A DNA stretch of 64,000 nucleotides from Micromonospora eburnea (lineage in GTDB: Bacteria > Actinomycetota > Actinomycetes > Mycobacteriales > Micromonosporaceae). Below, piece by piece: positions 33,701 to 41,926 of the stretch; position 1 is the stretch's first letter; each line of letters begins with the position of its first letter. The position numbers were made by a program, and so were the translations under genes. The stretch is from positions 4,836,001 to 4,900,000 of the forward strand of contig NZ_FMHY01000002.1 in NCBI RefSeq assembly GCF_900090225.1. Reading direction: 5' to 3'. A model generated the notes under the pieces. It had not been told where the DNA came from. It did not search any database and worked only from the letters and a program-made list of their open reading frames with translations.

Positions 33701-36107
33701 GGGCCGGCTGACGGACCTGGCCGAGGTTCTTCGCCGCCTCGCCGGAGAAGACCGGTACCCCCAGGTGATCGTCCACGGGTGGACCCTGGACCACGACCCG
33801 GACGATCCGGTCGCCGAGCGGGTGGAGAGCGCCTACCACAGCCTCGCGGAGGTGGTCCGCCAGGGCGTCCGTTCGGCCCCCTCCGGTCGTCCCGGGCTAC
33901 TCGTGCTGACCCGGCGGTCGGTCGACGTCAGCGGCTCGGAAGCGATCGACCCGGCGACCGCGGCGCTGCATCCGCTGCTGCGGACCGTCGTGGACGAGGA
34001 GCCGGGAATGAGCGTCAGGCTCGTGGACGTCGGCGACGGCACGCCCGAGGACGCCCTCGTCGCCGAGCTGGCACGCTGGCGCGAACCGGGTTTCGTCGCG
34101 CTGCGCGGACACCGACGCTGGTGCGGCTTCGAGGCACCGTACCGGCCGGCGACGCAGGACGGCCCCGCGCTCCGGCGGGGCGGCGTCTACCTACTCACCG
34201 GCGGGACCGGCGGGCTCGGCCTCGCCGTGGCCAAGGCGATGGCCGCGACCGGCCAGCGCCCGTACCTCGCCCTGCTCAGCCGCAGCGGGACAGCCCCGGC
34301 GGCGGAGCTGGCCGCGATCCGTGCGTTGGGCGCCGACGTACGCGTCCACGCCTGCGACGTCAGCGACCGGGAGTCCCTGCGGGCCCTGGTTGACGAGATC
34401 ACCGAAGAACGCGGCCCGGTGGCCGGGGTACTCCACCTCGCCGGGGTACCCGGCTCCGGTCTGGTGCAGTTCGGCAGGCCCGACCGCGTGGCCGACACCC
34501 TCCGGCCCAAGGTCCTCGGGGCGCTCGCCATCGAGGACGTCTTCCGGACCAGGCCGCCGCTGGACTTCCTCGTCTTCTTCTCCAGCCGAGCCGCCCTGGA
34601 GGGTCAGCCCGGCGGGGCGGACTATGCAGTGGCGAATGCCTTCCTGGATGCCTTCAGCCGTACGTGCGCCGTGCCGGCCGTCAGGACGCTGAGCATCAAC
34701 TGGCCCGCGTGGAGCGGGGTGGGCATGGCGGTGGCGCCGGCGCTGCCGGCGGCGGCCGGCTCGATCCGCTGGCACCGGGTGGTCCGCCCACCGGACGAGC
34801 CCGTCATCGACGAGCACCGGCTGGACGACGTGCCGGTGGCCCCAGGCACCAGCCATCTCGACTTCGTTGTGACCGCGTTCCGCGAGGCGGTTCTCGACGG
34901 GGAGCGGGCCACGATCCATCTCGAGGATGTGGTGCTCCAGCAGATGATGACGCTGTCCGACGACCGTCGACTCGAGGTTCTCTTCGAGCCGGGCCGGGAC
35001 GGCGGGTACCGGTTCACCGTCGCGTCCGCCCCGCTGGCCGACTCCGCCGGAACAGCGTTGCGGACCCACGCCCGTGGGCTCGTCCGTCGGGCGGCCACCC
35101 AGCCGCGATCCATCGACCTGGCAGCCCTGCGGCAACGGCTGGCGGTCGTGGTACCGGCCCCCCGTGAACCGGAGGGAACCCAGGCGTTCACACTCGGCCC
35201 ACGGTTCCGGACCATCACGGCGGTGCATGGCGGCGTACCCGGCGAGAAACTCCTGACGCTGGCGCTACCGGAGTCGTACGCGCCGGAGGTGGCACGGCAC
35301 AGCCTGCATCCCAGCCTCCTCGATGCTGCGACGACCTCGGCCCGGGACAGGGCCCGGGACGCCATCCATCTCCCGTTCATGTACCGGAAGATCCTGGTAC
35401 ACGACACGCTCCCGGCGGAACTGGTCAGCCACATCCGGCGTCGCTCCGGCAGCCCGGACACCATCGTGGCCGACCTGGACGTCGTCACACCCGACGGCCG
35501 GCTGCTGGTCGAGGTCGAGGGTTTCACCATGCGGCGCCCCCCGGAGCACCAGAGTCTTGCCAACCTCGTCCGGCCGGACGGGCGAGCACCGCTGGTGCCG
35601 CGTCCCGCCGCCGGGGGCAACGGCCTCCCGCCGAACCTCGGCGCGGATTTGTTCCTCACGCTGCTGGGCTCCCGTACCCCGCACCAGGTGGGCGTTCTCC
35701 GCTATCAAGGAGGCGGGTTCGTCGCCGGCGCAAGCAGCCCGACGGCCCAGGCGACGCTCCCGTCACCGCCGTTCGGCGCCGAGGCGCCCGTGCCGTCCCC
35801 CGGGCCCGGCGCCGGGCCGGCGGTCACCGCGTCCGCCCCGGAGGGACCGCCGAAGTCGGTGGTCGACGGGATCACCGAGCAGCTACGTGCCATGTGGGCC
35901 GACGCGCTCGGCATACCCGAGGTCGGCCTGACCGAGGACTTCTTCGAGCTCGGCGGAAACTCCCTGACCGCCATCGAGCTGATGTCGGTGATCCGTGAAC
36001 GGCTCGGGGTGGACCTCAGTGTCGCGGCGGTCTTCGATCACTCCACCCTCTCCAGCCTGGCTGCCGAAGTCGAACGCCGGCTGGCCGAGACACGCGCGGG
36101 AGGATGA
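30762..36107 (+). CDS. Modular PKS, KS-AT-KR-DH-ACP
   Basis: This 1781-residue module has a KS (about 5-430) with TACSSSL, EAHGTGT and NIGHLGHAAG all intact. The AT (about 520-830) has GQGAQHSG, GHSVGEL and YAFH, which resembles malonyl-type HAFH more than methylmalonyl YASH. The KR (structural part about 910-1130, catalytic about 1140-1320) has TGGTGGLG, FFSSRAAL and the catalytic Tyr in DYAVANAF; it lacks the LDD motif. A DH-like domain follows the KR (about 1340-1590) with H-x3-D-x4-P (HRLDDVPVAP) and HPSLLDAA. The C-terminal carrier has FFELGGNSLTAIEL. KR before DH is the reverse of the usual order. ATG 30762 starts at the KS edge; ATG 30753 is an alternative. The stop overlaps the LanB gene's GGAGG site. 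Confidence 0.92.
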   Translation: MDTNIDSVAIIGLAARVPGAADAEQFWQNLNEGRNCVRIVDEAELVAAGVPRETLADPRYVRAVAQAPDIDLFDAEFFGMTPREAQVCDPQIRLFLEAAHAAVEDAGYRPSQLSDVGVFGAAGSNRYLDLYLRPDARSHRSLTGISLGTWNNADSLATLVSYKLNFRGPSMTVQTACSSSLTAVHQAVNSIRMGECDMALAGGAEVELPLSQGYWWTPDGPLSRDGLCRPFAAAATGTVFGSGVGVVFLKRLSQALADGDQIRAIIRGTAVNNDGAGKMSFTAPGVDGQSDVVVEALTVAGVEPRDLSLVEAHGTGTALGDPIEVSALKQAFARLGAARSDAPWCRLGSVKANIGHLGHAAGVASLIKTVLCLEHERVPGLINVDRPNPELGLEGSPLLIDQNPAEWPRTMGRPRLAGVSSLGVGGTNVHVLVEEGQVPQPPRIDGDPKIIVWSARSAEAADAYRGRLAEFFARPGEPDLAATASTLQHGRTAYPYRSAVVASSSAEAAACLTAVDASAVRRAADRSADVAFLLPGQGAQHSGMAADLYPHEPAFATALDELFDLFAAEGLPVADAWRSGTDRDLADTLVAQPVLFAVEIALYRMWQSYGVRPAYLLGHSVGELAAAAMAGVFDLPDAVRVVAARAHAMARTPAGAMLAVAAPADEIIPLLPDELTLAVDNGPRQCVVAGKPEHVDAFARHQRALGQRVRPLPGPYAFHTAVMEPAAAEFEKTLRTVTARPPSLPLISARTGRPMTPEEAVDPRFWAAQLVQPVRFGPALAHLLSLSPRVLLEVGPGRTLASLARSRSDGDPDGYLVLGTLPPRRAEPPADRRAVRHAVSALWSEGLDVNWSAVSGAGIRRAAVPGYPYQRVRHWCDAPTAGRDTPKAQSSPVGPGFSAPAVASTSVDGTVSPFTTIEWAREPELPPAPTTGSPGPVDALALLPADDSRARDLVVALNRAGLRVTGVPQGPDDGGFHLTPGRLTDLAEVLRRLAGEDRYPQVIVHGWTLDHDPDDPVAERVESAYHSLAEVVRQGVRSAPSGRPGLLVLTRRSVDVSGSEAIDPATAALHPLLRTVVDEEPGMSVRLVDVGDGTPEDALVAELARWREPGFVALRGHRRWCGFEAPYRPATQDGPALRRGGVYLLTGGTGGLGLAVAKAMAATGQRPYLALLSRSGTAPAAELAAIRALGADVRVHACDVSDRESLRALVDEITEERGPVAGVLHLAGVPGSGLVQFGRPDRVADTLRPKVLGALAIEDVFRTRPPLDFLVFFSSRAALEGQPGGADYAVANAFLDAFSRTCAVPAVRTLSINWPAWSGVGMAVAPALPAAAGSIRWHRVVRPPDEPVIDEHRLDDVPVAPGTSHLDFVVTAFREAVLDGERATIHLEDVVLQQMMTLSDDRRLEVLFEPGRDGGYRFTVASAPLADSAGTALRTHARGLVRRAATQPRSIDLAALRQRLAVVVPAPREPEGTQAFTLGPRFRTITAVHGGVPGEKLLTLALPESYAPEVARHSLHPSLLDAATTSARDRARDAIHLPFMYRKILVHDTLPAELVSHIRRRSGSPDTIVADLDVVTPDGRLLVEVEGFTMRRPPEHQSLANLVRPDGRAPLVPRPAAGGNGLPPNLGADLFLTLLGSRTPHQVGVLRYQGGGFVAGASSPTAQATLPSPPFGAEAPVPSPGPGAGPAVTASAPEGPPKSVVDGITEQLRAMWADALGIPEVGLTEDFFELGGNSLTAIELMSVIRERLGVDLSVAAVFDHSTLSSLAAEVERRLAETRAGG

Positions 36108-36108
36108 C

Positions 36109-38472
36109 GTGAGCCCGACGACCGAAACCGGGCCGAGCCATCTCGTCCGACTAGGCGCGACCAGCTGGCAACTGTGGCGGGAGGCGGTGCTGCGCAGCGC
36201 CGGATTCCCCGCCGCGGGCGTACGGCTGCTCGCCGACCCGGAACTGGCGGCGGCCGCGGACCGAGCCGACCGGACGGTCGACGGTGGAGCCGCCTACCAG
36301 GACGCGTACTGCGCGGCCACCCGACGGCTGACGGCACGGATCCGCCAGATCGCGAGCGATCCCCGCTTCCGGGAGGCGGTCGCCTGGCAGAACCGCCAGC
36401 TCGTGGGCGACTGCGTGGACAAAGCGGCGGCCGGGGAACCCCGCAACGTCCGGGGGCGCAACCACGAGCTCGCGATCGCCGGGTACTGGCAGCGGTACTG
36501 CATGAAGAACGACACCATCGGCTTCTTCGGGCCGGTGGCCTGGGCGAGCTGGTCGCAGTCCCCGGAGCCGCTGCGGGTCGTGCCGGGCGCGGCCATCCTC
36601 GACCGACGCACCACCTACTTCGAGGTGTGGGCGATCGACGCACTCGGCGAGGCGTTGGCCGGCGATCCGGAGCTGCTGCCATGGTTGTCTCCCCGCCAGG
36701 CGGCCGACTGCCAACTGGACGGCGCCGTCCTGCACCGCCCGTCGCGCGGCCCGGTGCTGCTGACCGAAGCCGAGGCGGAGACGCTGCAACTCGTCGACGG
36801 CCATCGGGTGATCCGGGAGATCGGCGATGAGCTGCTCTGGAGCGGCGCTCCCGGGTTGGCCACCGAGCAGGACGTGATCGACCTGGTGCTGTCGATGCGG
36901 GACCGGGGACTGCTCCGCCTCGACCTGGAGGTCCCGGTCTCTGCCCGCCCCGAGCAGGATCTGCGGCGGATGCTGGAGCGCGTCGGCAGCCCGGAGCTGC
37001 GCCGGCGGGTCGTGGGCGCGCTCGACGAACTCGTCGCGGCACGCGACCAGGTGGCGACGGCCGCCGGGGATGTCACTCGGTTGCTGCCAGCACTGGACGC
37101 AGCCAACGAGACCTTCCGCCGGCACACCGGCCGGGCGCCGGTCCGGCGTCCCGGGGTCACGTACGGCGGCCGGACGATCCTCTACGAGGACACCACCCGA
37201 GACGTGACGGTCGAGATCGGCCGACCGCTCCTGGAAGCCCTGTCGGCGCCGCTGGGCCTGCTGCTCGACAGTGCCCGATGGTTCGTCGCCGAGGCCGCCG
37301 AGCGCTACCGGGAGGTGTTCGACGACGCCTACGCCCGCGCGAGCCGCCGTAGCGGCGAGACCCTGGTTCCCCTCGCCTCGGTCCTGGCCATCGCCACCCC
37401 CTCGCTGTTCTTCTCCCTGCGGGAGCTACCCGAACCGGTCCGGAAGACCACGGCCGAGTTGCAGCACCGGTGGGAGGAGATCCTCAAGCCGCCGGCCGAG
37501 GGGCAGCGACACCAGGTCAGCTCAGCGGAGATCGCACCCCTGGTCCGGCGGTTCTTCCCCGAGACGGCGCCCGCCTGGTCGGAGGCGATCCACCACTCGC
37601 CCGACGTCATGCTGGCCACGACCGGGCCCCAGGCGGTAGACCGCGGGGACTACCTGTTCGTGCTGGGCGAACTGCACCTCGCGTCCAACACCGTGGAGAG
37701 CCGCCTGTTCGTCGAACAGCACCCCGACCCTGACCGGCTGCGAGCGATGGACGCGGCGGATCACGGCGACCGCCGGGTGTATCTGATACCGCCGAAGCAC
37801 TGGCAGGCGGTCAACTCGCGTACCTATCCGCCGTCGGCCCTGCTGTCCCCACGCTACGCGTACTGGTCTCTGCACGCCGACGCCGGCGGCGCGCCGGGAC
37901 GCTCGATACCCGCCGCCGCGCTCCTGGTCGAACCGGTCGACGATCGCCTGGTCGTGCGCACCCGCGACGGCGGGCTACGGTACGACCTGCTGGAGACGAC
38001 GGGCGAGCTGCTGTCCGCAGCGGTGGTGAACGGTTTCCGTCCGTTGGCTCCCCGCCGGCACCGCCCCCGGGTCACCGTCGATCGGCTGGTGATGGCTCGC
38101 GAGTCGTGGACGATACCCGCCGCAGAGGCCGAGTGGGCGAGCCTCCGGGACGAGAGCCGCAGGTTCCGGGAAGCCCGCGCCTGGCGCCGAGCGCTGCGGT
38201 TACCGGAGCGGGCCTTCTACAAGCTGCCCACCGAGGACAAGCCGGCATACGTCGACTTCTCGAGCCTGGTGCTGGTGAACATGCTGGCCAAGGGGTTCCG
38301 CAAGGCGATGGAGACCACCGGGGCCACCGTCTCCCTCACGGAGCTGCTGCCCGACCACGACTCGTTGTGGCTGCGGGACCACGCGGGTGAGCGGTACACC
38401 TCGGAGCTGAGGCTCGTCGCCGTCGACCCCTCCGGCGCGAGCACCGGTCGGCCGGCGGGAGGCGTGGGGTGA
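36109..38472 (+). CDS. LanB-type protein (lantibiotic dehydratase N-domain / PEARL-like)
   Basis: The 787-residue protein belongs to the Lant_dehydr_N family, which transfers an amino acid (Glu in dehydratases) from aminoacyl-tRNA. KNDTIGFFGP (133-142) is a hallmark of actinobacterial members. Other typical segments are RKTTAELQHRWEEI, LGELHLASNTVESRLFVEQH, DFSSLVLVNMLAKGFRKAME and the YTSELRLVAVDP end. It stops without a SpaB_C elimination domain, so it may do the tRNA-dependent acylation only, as split LanBs and peptide aminoacyl-tRNA ligases (PEARLs) do. GTG 36109 follows the PKS stop by one base with GGAGG five bases ahead; translation is coupled. No precursor peptide is visible, so a carrier-bound chain is a possible acceptor (inference). 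Confidence 0.85.
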   Translation: MSPTTETGPSHLVRLGATSWQLWREAVLRSAGFPAAGVRLLADPELAAAADRADRTVDGGAAYQDAYCAATRRLTARIRQIASDPRFREAVAWQNRQLVGDCVDKAAAGEPRNVRGRNHELAIAGYWQRYCMKNDTIGFFGPVAWASWSQSPEPLRVVPGAAILDRRTTYFEVWAIDALGEALAGDPELLPWLSPRQAADCQLDGAVLHRPSRGPVLLTEAEAETLQLVDGHRVIREIGDELLWSGAPGLATEQDVIDLVLSMRDRGLLRLDLEVPVSARPEQDLRRMLERVGSPELRRRVVGALDELVAARDQVATAAGDVTRLLPALDAANETFRRHTGRAPVRRPGVTYGGRTILYEDTTRDVTVEIGRPLLEALSAPLGLLLDSARWFVAEAAERYREVFDDAYARASRRSGETLVPLASVLAIATPSLFFSLRELPEPVRKTTAELQHRWEEILKPPAEGQRHQVSSAEIAPLVRRFFPETAPAWSEAIHHSPDVMLATTGPQAVDRGDYLFVLGELHLASNTVESRLFVEQHPDPDRLRAMDAADHGDRRVYLIPPKHWQAVNSRTYPPSALLSPRYAYWSLHADAGGAPGRSIPAAALLVEPVDDRLVVRTRDGGLRYDLLETTGELLSAAVVNGFRPLAPRRHRPRVTVDRLVMARESWTIPAAEAEWASLRDESRRFREARAWRRALRLPERAFYKLPTEDKPAYVDFSSLVLVNMLAKGFRKAMETTGATVSLTELLPDHDSLWLRDHAGERYTSELRLVAVDPSGASTGRPAGGVG

Positions 38473-38589
38473 CCGGCCCCCGAGGCACCACCGCCGCAGC
38501 GGGCGCGAGTGGCGCGATGGCCGTACGCCGCGGACCCGCCGGACGTGCCGCCGAAATGGTTAGGAACTGCGATGGCCGGGAGGCCCAGG

Positions 38590-39054
38590 ATGTCCGCTGA
38601 CGAGCTTCTCACCTATTTGCGCCAGTTCCTGCCGGAGTACATGGTGCCGTCCGCCGTCGTCGTACTCGACGAGCTGCCCAGGACGCCGAATCACAAGGTG
38701 GACCTCAATGCCCTGCCCGCGCCACGCCCCGCTCCCGACGGCGAGCTGGGCCCGCCGAGCGCTCCGTCCGACGAGCTGGAGCGGGCGCTGGCCGCTCACT
38801 GGGGTGAGCTGCTCCGTCGCGACCAGGTGGGAACCGACAGCGACTTCTTCCGGCTCGGTGGCAACTCACTGCTGGTGATGCGGGTTCTCGCGTTCGTGCA
38901 GAAGACTTACGGGGTGCAGGTTCCCGCCCGGCACCTCTTCGAGAACCCGACCATCTCGGCGTTGGCGTGCTACATCCGCGAACACACGGCCTGCCCGGTC
39001 GACGGGCCGAGTGCGCTTGTCGAGCCGGCTCCAGGCACCGGCGCTCGGATCTGA
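38590..39054 (+). CDS. Adenylation-domain C-terminal tail plus PCP
   Basis: The 154-residue product begins MSADELLTYLRQFLPEYMVP, the A9 region of an adenylation domain, followed by ELPRTPNHKVDLNAL (A10 with the catalytic Lys but NHK for NGK), then a carrier domain with FFRLGGNSLLVMRV. Everything up to A8 is missing. ATG 38590 is chosen because GGGAGG lies eight bases upstream; the frame is open from 38509, but upstream residues do not resemble an A domain. It sits between the LanB gene and a C-A protein that ends exactly where this one begins in A-domain terms. It may supply the missing lysine and PCP in trans, or be a truncated leftover; either way it is a carrier protein. Confidence 0.82.
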   Translation: MSADELLTYLRQFLPEYMVPSAVVVLDELPRTPNHKVDLNALPAPRPAPDGELGPPSAPSDELERALAAHWGELLRRDQVGTDSDFFRLGGNSLLVMRVLAFVQKTYGVQVPARHLFENPTISALACYIREHTACPVDGPSALVEPAPGTGARI

Positions 39055-39074
39055 CCGGACGGAGGGGGAGCACC

Positions 39075-41818
39075 GTGGAACTCAGGAATCCGCTGTCCTT
39101 CGGGCAGGAACGGATCTGGTTTCTTGAGAGGCTCATGCCGGGCCTGCCGATACACAACATCTCCATCTCGTACGAGATCACCGGTCCGCTGGATCCCGTG
39201 GCACTCGACGCGGCGTTCCGGCATGTCGTGGCGCGCCACTCGCCGTTGCGCACCAGCTTTCACGAGGCCGACGGCCGTCCGTACTGCGTGGTACACGAGG
39301 ACGCGCCGGCGGTGCTCGACGTGGTCGACGTCAACGAGGCGGACCTGCTCGACCGGGTCCGCGCGGTCACCGACGGGATCTTCGACCTCAGCACGTGGCC
39401 GCTCCTGCGGGTCGAGCTCTGTCGGACGGGTGAGGACATTTGGGTGCTGACCGTCGTGGTGCACCACATCGTGGCCGACGGATGGAGCCTCTCCGTCCTC
39501 TTCGACGACCTCTGCGCGGCCTACAACGCCCTACGGGCCGATACGGCATGGCGCCCGCCGATGCTGCCCCTGACGTACGAACGACACGTGGTCCAGGAAC
39601 GGCAGGCCGCCCGCAACGGCAGCTGGGACCGGGACATCGCGTACTGGCGCGGACTGCTCCGGGACGCACCTCCGCTGTTCAGCATGCCGGGAAGTCGGCC
39701 GCGGCCGACCGCGCCGACCCAGGTGGCCCACCAGACGGACGTTCTGCTGGAGCAGGCCGACGCCCTTGCCGTGCACGCTTTCGCGAAGCAGCGGCGGGCC
39801 AGCTCCGCCATGGTGTTGGCGGCGGCGTGGGCGGTCGCCCTGCACCGGCAGAGCGGCGCCACGGACATCGTGCTGGGGATGCCGGTCTCCGGTCGCGACC
39901 GGGCGGAGCTCAACGGTCTGATCGGCCTGTTCATGAACCCGGTTCCGCTCCGGGTCCGGGTGGCGCCCGGCATGTCGTTCGACGATCTTGTCGATCATGT
40001 CCGGGACCAGATGCTCGGTGCCCTGGCGCACCGGCGCCCACCCTTCGCGGCCCTCGTCGCCGAGCTGGACGTGGAACGCAGCCTGGCGTACCTGCCCATC
40101 TTCCAGGTCCTGTTCAACCACGCCACGGTGTCCCCGCAGCCCTTCGCCGCCTCGCCGGAACTGGGCTGCCGGCGGCTGCCGGCGCCACCCGGTCTGACCC
40201 AAGCCGACATCGGGCTGGTCGTGGTCGACGCGACTGACGCCGACGGGGCGCTGCGCCTGGCGGTGGAGTGCAGCGGCGACATCTACGACGATCAGACGCC
40301 GAAGCTCCTACTGGGCCACCTGGTCACGGTGCTCCGCCACGCGCTGAACAACTCGCGGGCCCCGCTTGACCTGTTCCGCACGGTCACCGCCTCCGAGCGC
40401 GACCAGCTCACCGCCTGGTGCGCGCCGCCCGAGACGCCCGTCCCGGCAGCGGCGAGCGCCCTCGAACTGGTGGTCGGCCAGATCGCCCGGACCCCCGACG
40501 CGCCAGCGGTGACCGGAGCGCTGGGCTCACTGACCTACGCCGAGCTCGGTCGGGCCGCTGCGGCGCTCGCAGAGCGGTTACGCAGACACGGCGCGGGGCG
40601 CGGAACGGTGGTGGCCGTGAACCTCGACCGGTCGGTGGAGGCCCTGACCGCGATGCTGGCGGCGTGGCACCTCGGTGCGGCGTACCTGCCGGTGGACCCC
40701 GGCTATCCGGAACAGCGCCTCAGGTTCATCCTCGACGACGCGGGTGCCGGGTTGATTGTCAGTCGGGGGGTGGTCCGGTCGACACGGTCTCCGCGTCGGG
40801 AACGCCCGTCGTCTTCGTCGACGACCCGGACGAGACAGCGGCCGACGACCCGGCCGCGCTGTCGGTGCCGCCCGGGGCCGGGCCCGCCGATCTGGCCTAT
40901 CTCATCTACACCTCGGGATCGACCGGGACACCGAAGGGGGTGGAGATCCCGCATCGCGCCGTGGTGAACTTCCTGGCCGCGATGGCCCGGACGCCCGGTG
41001 TCGTGGCGACGGATGTGGTGCTGGCCCTGACCAGCCCGTCCTTCGACATCTCGGTGCTCGAACTCATCGTGCCGTTGACGGTGGGAGCCCGGACGGTCGT
41101 CGCCTCCACCACCGACGCCCGCGACCCGCAGCGGCTCATCAACCTGATCAGGAGAAACCAGGTGACGGTGGTCCAGGCGACCCCGGTGGCCTGGGGTCAG
41201 CTCGTGGACTTCGCCCCGCAGGATCTTCGGCTACGGCTCGCCCTCTCCGGGGGCGAGGCTCTCAACCGGTCGTTGGCCAACCGGTTGTGTGCCCTGGCCG
41301 ACGAGGTGTGGAACATGTACGGGCCGACCGAGACGACGGTCTGGTCCCTCGCCGGCCGGGTGCGGCCGGACCAGGAGGGGGCGCCGGTGCCGATCGGGCG
41401 GCCCATCGACAACACCTCGGCCTGGGTGCTGGACCGGGCCGGTGAGGTGCTGCCGGCCGGGGTCGTCGGGGAACTCCACATCGGCGGCGCCGGGCTGGCC
41501 CTCGGCTACCGTGGCCGTCCGGAACTCACCGGACAGCGGTTCGTCCCTGGCTCCACCGCGACCGGCGGGGCACGGCTGTACCGGACGGGTGACCTGGTGC
41601 GCCTACGCGGCGACGGCGAGTTCGAATTCCACGGGCGGACGGACACCCAGATCAAGATCCGGGGCCACCGCGTCGAGCCGGACGAGGTGGCCGCGTTGCT
41701 GCGGCGGCACCCGCAGGTGCGGGACGCGGTGGTCGTGGCCCGGTGGGACGACGACCAGGAACCCCGGCTCGTCGCGTACGTGGTGCCCCGCGACGCTGAG
41801 GCCGCACCGCCCGGCTGA
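39075..41818 (+). CDS. NRPS C-A protein, frameshifted and lacking the A-domain C-terminus
   Basis: GTG 39075 (preceded by GGAGGGGG) starts LRNPLSFGQERIWFLERLMP, a condensation domain with HHIVADG near residue 135. The A domain begins near residue 470, and the frame shifts at the G6 run near 40772; one added G restores LIVSRGGGPVDTVSASG and then YTSGSTGTPKGVEIPH, FDISVLE, YGPTETTVW, YRTGDLV and GRTDTQIKIRGHRVEPDEV. The hand-derived pocket code D-I-L-Q-L-G-M-V-W is close to the Gly code DILQLGLIW. The protein ends RLVAYVVPRDAEAAPPG with no A9, A10 or PCP. The frameshift may be a homopolymer sequencing error. The stop lies at an apparent rearrangement junction with a truncated hmo gene. Without the protein at 38590-39054, adenylation would lack its catalytic Lys. 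Confidence 0.85.
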
Positions 41819-41829
41819 TCGGCGGGCCG

Positions 41830-41926
41830 GCGGTAGGGTGGCGTCCAGCCGCGACCGGGCCTGCTGTTCGTACTCGGCGAGGCTCAGTGCGGCCACCAGT
41901 GCCCGACAGTGACCATCGTCGTTCAC
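41830..41926 (-). pseudogene. hmo: 4-hydroxymandelate oxidase (hmo) 5' stub
   Basis: A GTG at 41926 overlaps the hmaS stop by four bases (GTGA), and the frame reads LSLAEYEQQARSRLDATL, matching the N-terminus of FMN-dependent alpha-hydroxy-acid oxidases (hydroxymandelate oxidase starts SLADLERAAR). After about 31 codons homology stops and the frame runs into antisense of the C-A gene. Gene order hmaS-hmo is normal in hydroxyphenylglycine pathways, so this is a truncated hmo. Confidence 0.6.

Noticed and set aside
32472..33839. Minus-strand 455-codon frame inside the PKS
   Set aside because: Antisense to AT and linker sequence with intact AT motifs; no independent evidence.
36109..38472. Complete class I lanthipeptide cluster
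   Set aside because: No LanC cyclase, precursor peptide or elimination domain is present; neighbours are PKS and NRPS genes.
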